DNA of 64,000 nt, from the NCBI RefSeq assembly GCF_040529335.1, contig NZ_CP159534.1:7812001-7876000 (forward strand), given 5' to 3'. This document shows, piece by piece, positions 60,361 through 64,000 of this stretch. Position 1 is the first letter of the stretch, and every line of letters begins with the position of its first letter. Under the pieces are notes generated by a model, which was not told the DNA's origin, ran no database searches, and worked only from the letters and a program-made list of their open reading frames with translations. The stretch is from Streptomyces sp. HUAS MG91 (GTDB lineage Bacteria > Actinomycetota > Actinomycetes > Streptomycetales > Streptomycetaceae). The translations under genes were made by a program, and so were the position numbers.

Positions 60361-60508
60361 GGCTTCACCTACTGAGGGGTTGAGGCTGGACGGAGCGGCA
60401 TTCCTGGCATGCGGTCTGCGAGATGTGTCGCTGCCGACGGGTACGGCGGCGGGCCGAGCCCAGGTGTGGCGAGCCATCGCCCGCAACACCTGGGCCGGAG
60501 CGGAGTGA

Positions 60509-60934
60509 TCAGGCCTTATAGCGGTCGTCCATGGCTTGGGGGTCGTCGAAGAGGTAGATGTCCATCTTCCGGATCTTCCACGTGTCTCCCTGGCGGATCA
60601 GGGAGACGTCGTAGCGGCCCGCGCCGCCTACGTGGGGACCGACGCCGGCCGCCTGGTCCCAGGAGATGCCCGTGAGGTAACAACGCAGCCGGGCCGTGTC
60701 GCCGTCCACGTCCACGACGTGGTTCGAGGTCGTGTGCAACACAGCCCCGCCGCTGACCTCGGCGGTCAGCTTGCACAAGGCACGGATGCCGTCATGGTTC
60801 CGGTAGGTCCCCATGGGGCCGCAGGTCCAGGACGCGTCCTCAGTAAACACAGCGACGAGGCTGTCCGCGTCCCCTCCGTCGAGCGCCTGGCAGTACCTGC
60901 TGTGAGTCTCGATGACATCGAGCTGGTCCGTCAT
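60509..60934 (-). CDS. SnoaL-like / nuclear transport factor 2-fold protein
   Basis: 141 residues. The N-terminal helix HSRYCQALDGGDADSLVAVFTEDASWTCGP and the strands LHTTSNHVVDVDGDTARLRCYLTGI with YDVSLIRQGDTWKIRKMDIYLF are the SnoaL_4/ring-hydroxylating-dioxygenase beta-like pattern. Such proteins act as cyclases, dehydratases or isomerases, or as scaffold subunits. The start is the ATG at 60932-60934. It lies 75 bp downstream of the ferredoxin gene on the same strand, suggesting a role in the same P450 pathway. Reaction unknown. Confidence 0.82.
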   Translation of the reverse strand: MTDQLDVIETHSRYCQALDGGDADSLVAVFTEDASWTCGPMGTYRNHDGIRALCKLTAEVSGGAVLHTTSNHVVDVDGDTARLRCYLTGISWDQAAGVGPHVGGAGRYDVSLIRQGDTWKIRKMDIYLFDDPQAMDDRYKA

Positions 60935-61010
60935 GACGGTTGCCCTTCTCTCTGCTTCGACTGATCTGACCGGTCCTGGCGTGGGGCGCATCGCACCCGG
61001 CGACTCGAAG

Positions 61011-61334
61011 TCACTCCTGGTACTCGGGCGTGCTCACCCGCACGGTGTCGAGTTCCTCCGATGCCTTGATCTGGCAGGACAGACGCGAGTTGTGCTCGCG
61101 GTCGACGGCGGCGCCGTCCAGCATCTCGTCCTCGAGATCCGACATCGGGGGCAGCTTCTCCAGGTCACCGTCGTCGACGAACACGTGGCAGGTCGCGCAC
61201 GAGAGGACGCCGCCGCATTCGCCGGTGATGCCGGGCACGCCGTTGCGGGTGGCCGACTGCATGACCGAGTCCCCGGGCTGTGCCTCGATAGTGGTGGAGC
61301 CGCCGTCGTGGGCGGTGTAGACGATCTTCGTCAT
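61011..61334 (-). CDS. [2Fe-2S] ferredoxin, adrenodoxin/putidaredoxin type
   Basis: 107 residues, normal size. The cluster ligands are Cys40, Cys46, Cys49 and Cys87 (C-x5-C-x2-C-x37-C; GECGGVLSCATCH and LSCQIK). These ferredoxins pass electrons from a ferredoxin reductase to a class I P450. It lies 12 bp downstream of the P450 gene on the same strand, so it is almost certainly that enzyme's redox partner. No ferredoxin reductase gene is present in this window. Confidence 0.93.
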   Translation of the reverse strand: MTKIVYTAHDGGSTTIEAQPGDSVMQSATRNGVPGITGECGGVLSCATCHVFVDDGDLEKLPPMSDLEDEMLDGAAVDREHNSRLSCQIKASEELDTVRVSTPEYQE

Positions 61335-61346
61335 GTGTTCGGTCCT

Positions 61347-62582
61347 CTACTTCTCGAGGTCGAGGGGCTTGCCCGGCCGGAAGGTCACACGCATGTGTTG
61401 GTAGCCGTTCTCGCCGCCCTGGGCGGGTTGTTGGACGATGCTGTCGCGGTCGATGGAGAGGTCCGGAAGCTCACGGCAGACCAGCTCGAGGAAGTCGGAG
61501 ACCTCGGCCTTTGCCAGCGGCGAGCCGAGGCACCGGTGGTGCCCCGTGCTGAACGCGACGTTGTCCCCGGCGTTGTCCCGGTCGGGATCGAAGGTGTCCG
61601 GCGACGGGAACTTGCCGGGGTCGCGGTTGGCGGCGGCCAGCCACATGAAGACCGACTCGCCCTTGCTGATCCGCTGGCCGAGGAGTTCGACGTCACGTAC
61701 CGCGGTGCGGGCCATGCCGGACGGCGGCGGGCACAGGCGGAGTACCTCTTCCACGAGGTTCTTGCGGAACCGCTCGTCCTCGACCAGCCGCTCACGGTGT
61801 TCGGGGTGCTCGTCGAGCAGGAGGAGCGCGCTGACGATCGTCGCCGTCGTGGTGTCGAAACCGCCGAAGACGAGGGCATTCATCATGCTCTCGCCCTCGT
61901 CCTGGGACAGCTCGCGGTCCTGTACGGTTCCGGTCGCGAGTGCGGAGATGAGGTCGCCGTTCGGCTCTGCGCGGCGCTGTGTGAGGTGGTCGCGGAAGCT
62001 CTCGCGCATCCGCCCGAGTTCCTGCATCGGGAAGTCGGTGTGGTCCGGCGGCAGCATCGAGCGGTGGGCGACGGCGACCGTGTCCTCCCAGTTGTCGCCC
62101 TCATAGCCAGTGACGTACAGAGTCGTGCGTGCCGTCGTCGGGATGATGACGTCGCGGACCAGGTCGCACGTCCCGGACTCGATGATCTCGTTCAGTGCCT
62201 CGATGGCGTACTGCCGCGCGATCGGACGCCACCGGCGCAGAGCCTTCGGGGTGAAGAACGGGACCTCGAGGCGTCGCCGCTCGGTGTGCAGCGGCGGGTC
62301 CGACTCGCCCAGGTCCAGACGGTAGGCGTTCGGCGGGATGAGCTGTCCGCGGCCACCGTTGCCGGTGCCCTCGATGTCGTTGAACGACGTGAACGTCTCC
62401 CAGTCCTGGCCGATCTGGTTGACGGCGTCCCACGACCCGACGACCCAGTAGCCGCCGTGGTGCTCGGTCCAGGCGATGGGCTGCGGACCGGCGTGCAGAT
62501 CAGCCGCCATCCGCACCCAGTTGTGGCGGTAGTGCTCCGACAAATGGTCGAAGTCCATTGTCGGCCGTGTGGTGATCGTCAT
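61347..62582 (-). CDS. cytochrome P450, class I bacterial type
   Basis: 411 residues. The haem-binding loop is FSTGHHRCLGSPLAKAE with Cys351. The I-helix oxygen motif is VFGGFDTTTAT and ExxR is EEVLRLCP. The N-terminal SDPPLHTERRRLEVPFFTPKAL is the usual substrate-face region of soluble CYPs. The ATG at 62580-62582 begins the soluble domain; an in-frame extension is not supported. Followed by its ferredoxin. With the toroid protein and alpha/beta hydrolase upstream it likely oxidises a terpenoid-like or other hydrophobic metabolite; that is inference. Confidence 0.93.
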   Translation of the reverse strand: MTITTRPTMDFDHLSEHYRHNWVRMAADLHAGPQPIAWTEHHGGYWVVGSWDAVNQIGQDWETFTSFNDIEGTGNGGRGQLIPPNAYRLDLGESDPPLHTERRRLEVPFFTPKALRRWRPIARQYAIEALNEIIESGTCDLVRDVIIPTTARTTLYVTGYEGDNWEDTVAVAHRSMLPPDHTDFPMQELGRMRESFRDHLTQRRAEPNGDLISALATGTVQDRELSQDEGESMMNALVFGGFDTTTATIVSALLLLDEHPEHRERLVEDERFRKNLVEEVLRLCPPPSGMARTAVRDVELLGQRISKGESVFMWLAAANRDPGKFPSPDTFDPDRDNAGDNVAFSTGHHRCLGSPLAKAEVSDFLELVCRELPDLSIDRDSIVQQPAQGGENGYQHMRVTFRPGKPLDLEK

Positions 62583-62743
62583 GGGCTCGCTTCTCCACTC
62601 TGCGCCAAGGCCGTCGCACCCCGCGGCAGCCGTGCGCCTTGATCGTTGTGAGAGGTGGTGCCGGTTGATAAACGGGTTTGGGCTCGGAACAGAGGGCCTG
62701 GCTACGTGCCGGGTGCTGGGTTTCCGAGGCCGCCCGATGGCCT

Positions 62744-63808
62744 TCAGCGGTCGTCGAGAGGAACCGCTTCCAGAGCCGCGACAACGTAGGACAGTTCCAT
62801 CACGTGCTCGGCGGTCTTCCAGTAGAAGTCCAGCGGACCGGGGTCGGGCGACATGAACGACGCGGGGGCCCAGGAACCGTCGCTCTCCTGGCGCCGCACG
62901 AACCATTCCCCCATGCGCACGACCCAGGGCCGCAGTGCCGGGTCCGCGTCCACCGTGTAGGCGGCAGCGGCGCCCCACCCGAACTTGCAGACCTGCACCG
63001 ACGTGGCGTCGTCGAACTGAAGATCACCGCCGCCGGTGGTGATGTCGAGGTAGCGGCGCGCGCGGTTCCACGCCGTCTCGTCGCCGGTCTGCTGGTGGTA
63101 CCCGGCCAGGAACGCGGCCGCGATGCCCGGTTGGAAGTACGGCTGTTGAGGTCGGCCGAAGTCGAGTACGCGGGAGAAGGACTGTGCGGGCGGGAACTCC
63201 GTCACGAGCTTGCCGTGGCGACGGCTGCTGTAGAAGCGGTCGGGCAGTTCGGTCTGGTCGTCGTAGGTGGCGATGAGCCACCTCGCGACGCCGTCGGCCA
63301 CCTCGCGGTCTCCGCTCACCAGTGCGGAGATGCCCAGTTGCGAGGTCATCAGTGTGTCCTGGACCGGATCGTCGACGGGGGCGCGTGACTCGTACACACC
63401 GCCGGTGACGGGGTCGGTGTGCCTGGCCATCGCGCTCATCACGCTCTTCGCCGTGTCATACCGGCCGAGCAGCCAGGCGGCGATGGCGACCGGCGACAGG
63501 TGGTAAACGGGGCTGTGTCCCGGCGGGGCGTCGAAGCGTCCGGGCCGGAAGGAGCCGTCGTCGTCCAGGGCCGTACGCTCGATCCAGCCCATCATCCGGG
63601 CCGCGACATCGGGCGCCCCTCCTACCACCAGAGCCCACGGAGCCCGCCACCAGGCGTTGGCCAGATCGCTGCCGGCAGGGGTGCCGTCCTCACCCACCTG
63701 TGCGGTCAGCCACGCGACACCGCGGTCGCGCGACGTACGGAATCGCTGGAGCCGCTCGGCGTTGCATGTCGTCGGCCACGCGCCGGCCTGCTGTGTCCCG
63801 GCGCTCAC
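62744..63808 (-). CDS. alpha/alpha-toroid (prenyltransferase/squalene cyclase-like repeat) protein
   Basis: 354 residues. Repeated helical units with Trp and Gly-Gly features occur, such as RGVAWLTAQVGEDGTPAGSDLANAWWRAPWALVVGG, MMGWIERTALDDDGSFRPGRF and MGEWFVRRQESDGSWAPASF. These resemble the QW-like repeats of squalene-hopene cyclase and prenyltransferase barrels. The DxDD motif of cyclases is not evident (only VDDPVQD and LDDDGSF), so catalysis is uncertain. The GTG at 63808 overlaps the stop of the upstream alpha/beta hydrolase (GTGA), giving coupled translation. The protein's job in the P450 set is unknown. Confidence 0.65.
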   Translation of the reverse strand: MSAGTQQAGAWPTTCNAERLQRFRTSRDRGVAWLTAQVGEDGTPAGSDLANAWWRAPWALVVGGAPDVAARMMGWIERTALDDDGSFRPGRFDAPPGHSPVYHLSPVAIAAWLLGRYDTAKSVMSAMARHTDPVTGGVYESRAPVDDPVQDTLMTSQLGISALVSGDREVADGVARWLIATYDDQTELPDRFYSSRRHGKLVTEFPPAQSFSRVLDFGRPQQPYFQPGIAAAFLAGYHQQTGDETAWNRARRYLDITTGGGDLQFDDATSVQVCKFGWGAAAAYTVDADPALRPWVVRMGEWFVRRQESDGSWAPASFMSPDPGPLDFYWKTAEHVMELSYVVAALEAVPLDDR

Positions 63809-64000
63809 GCGTCCGCTCCGCGGTTGTCCGCGACGACCTGGTCGAGGATCGGCTTGATGGCGGCATTGAACCGCACCGGGTCGTCGGACATCGCGAAGTG
63901 GCTCAGCTGGGGGAGTACGGCGAAGCGTGCACCCGGAATGTGCTCGGCGATCTCCTGGGGGCCGCCCGGCGCCCCGTTGACCGGGTCGAACTCGCCGACC
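63805..64000 (-). CDS. alpha/beta hydrolase, C-terminal part (runs off the right edge)
   Basis: The last 64 codons are visible: GEFDPVNGAPGGPQEIAEHI then PGARFAVLPQLSHFAMSDDP. The catalytic-histidine turn (LPQLSHFAM) and the acid-strand end (VGEFDPVNG) identify an alpha/beta-hydrolase fold. It is first of the visible minus-strand set and its stop overlaps the toroid protein start by 4 nt. The start lies outside the window. Confidence 0.8.
   Translation of the reverse strand, partial: VGEFDPVNGAPGGPQEIAEHIPGARFAVLPQLSHFAMSDDPVRFNAAIKPILDQVVADNRGADA

Noticed and set aside
1..64000. CRISPR arrays, rRNA and tRNA genes
   Set aside because: Looked for by eye; no regularly spaced repeats and no cloverleaf-type sequences were found, including next to the integrase.

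Overview
The window is GC-rich, with coding regions strongly biased to G/C at third codon positions, many GTG starts, GGAGG-type ribosome binding sites and families typical of Streptomyces (STAS/anti-sigma/SpoIIE phosphatase signalling, DUF5707-like secreted proteins, a GH87 alpha-1,3-glucanase, IdeR/DmdR-type iron boxes). It reads as part of a Streptomyces or very close actinomycete chromosome. Three quarters of it looks like ordinary accessory chromosome. The stretch from about 41 to 52 kb is a scrapyard of decayed genes and mobile elements.

Layout. 0-10 kb: a sugar-ABC binding lipoprotein divergent from a ROK regulator, a LysR/DoxX pair, an ArsR-MFS operon, an iron-regulated siderophore-interacting reductase, a LysR/SDR pair and an HTH-PNPOx fusion. 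10-16 kb: the last steps of the beta-ketoadipate pathway (pcaF-I-J with a divergent LysR), then an iron-box-controlled siderophore importer with two permeases but no ATPase. 16-21 kb: a stress/sigma-factor signalling group (GAF membrane protein, STAS antagonist, RsbW-like kinase, GAF-SpoIIE phosphatase). 21-28 kb: SMP-30-like protein, a stand-alone tsaD, two regulator/effector pairs (HTH plus alpha/beta hydrolase; ArsR-DUF5937 plus MFS) and a Tn3 transposase remnant. 28-31 kb: a BtuFCD-type importer behind a cobalamin riboswitch. 31-38 kb: secreted or membrane enzymes (PAP2-like protein, 1184-residue GH87 glucanase, sphingomyelinase-like phosphodiesterase, lipase). 38-41 kb: LysR, MFS, PNPOx-like protein.

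41-52 kb holds broken TetR, MFS, SUKH, FG-GAP, sugar-permease, pirin and intradiol-dioxygenase genes, a 189-bp MITE, an internally deleted IS481-type element and a tyrosine integrase with an excisionase-like gene abutting the pirin remnant. Intact genes here are a secreted PLD-like protein, a TolB-like propeller protein and a two-helix membrane protein.

52-64 kb: short-chain dehydrogenases, a metallo-beta-lactamase-fold hydrolase and an HSL-type esterase, interleaved with two TetR regulators and clear operator palindromes. The right edge carries a minus-strand set: alpha/beta hydrolase, alpha/alpha-toroid protein, P450, [2Fe-2S] ferredoxin and SnoaL-like protein. This set is the best candidate for an uncharacterised small-molecule pathway in the window. 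Functional statements rest on motifs read by eye; no database search was run.
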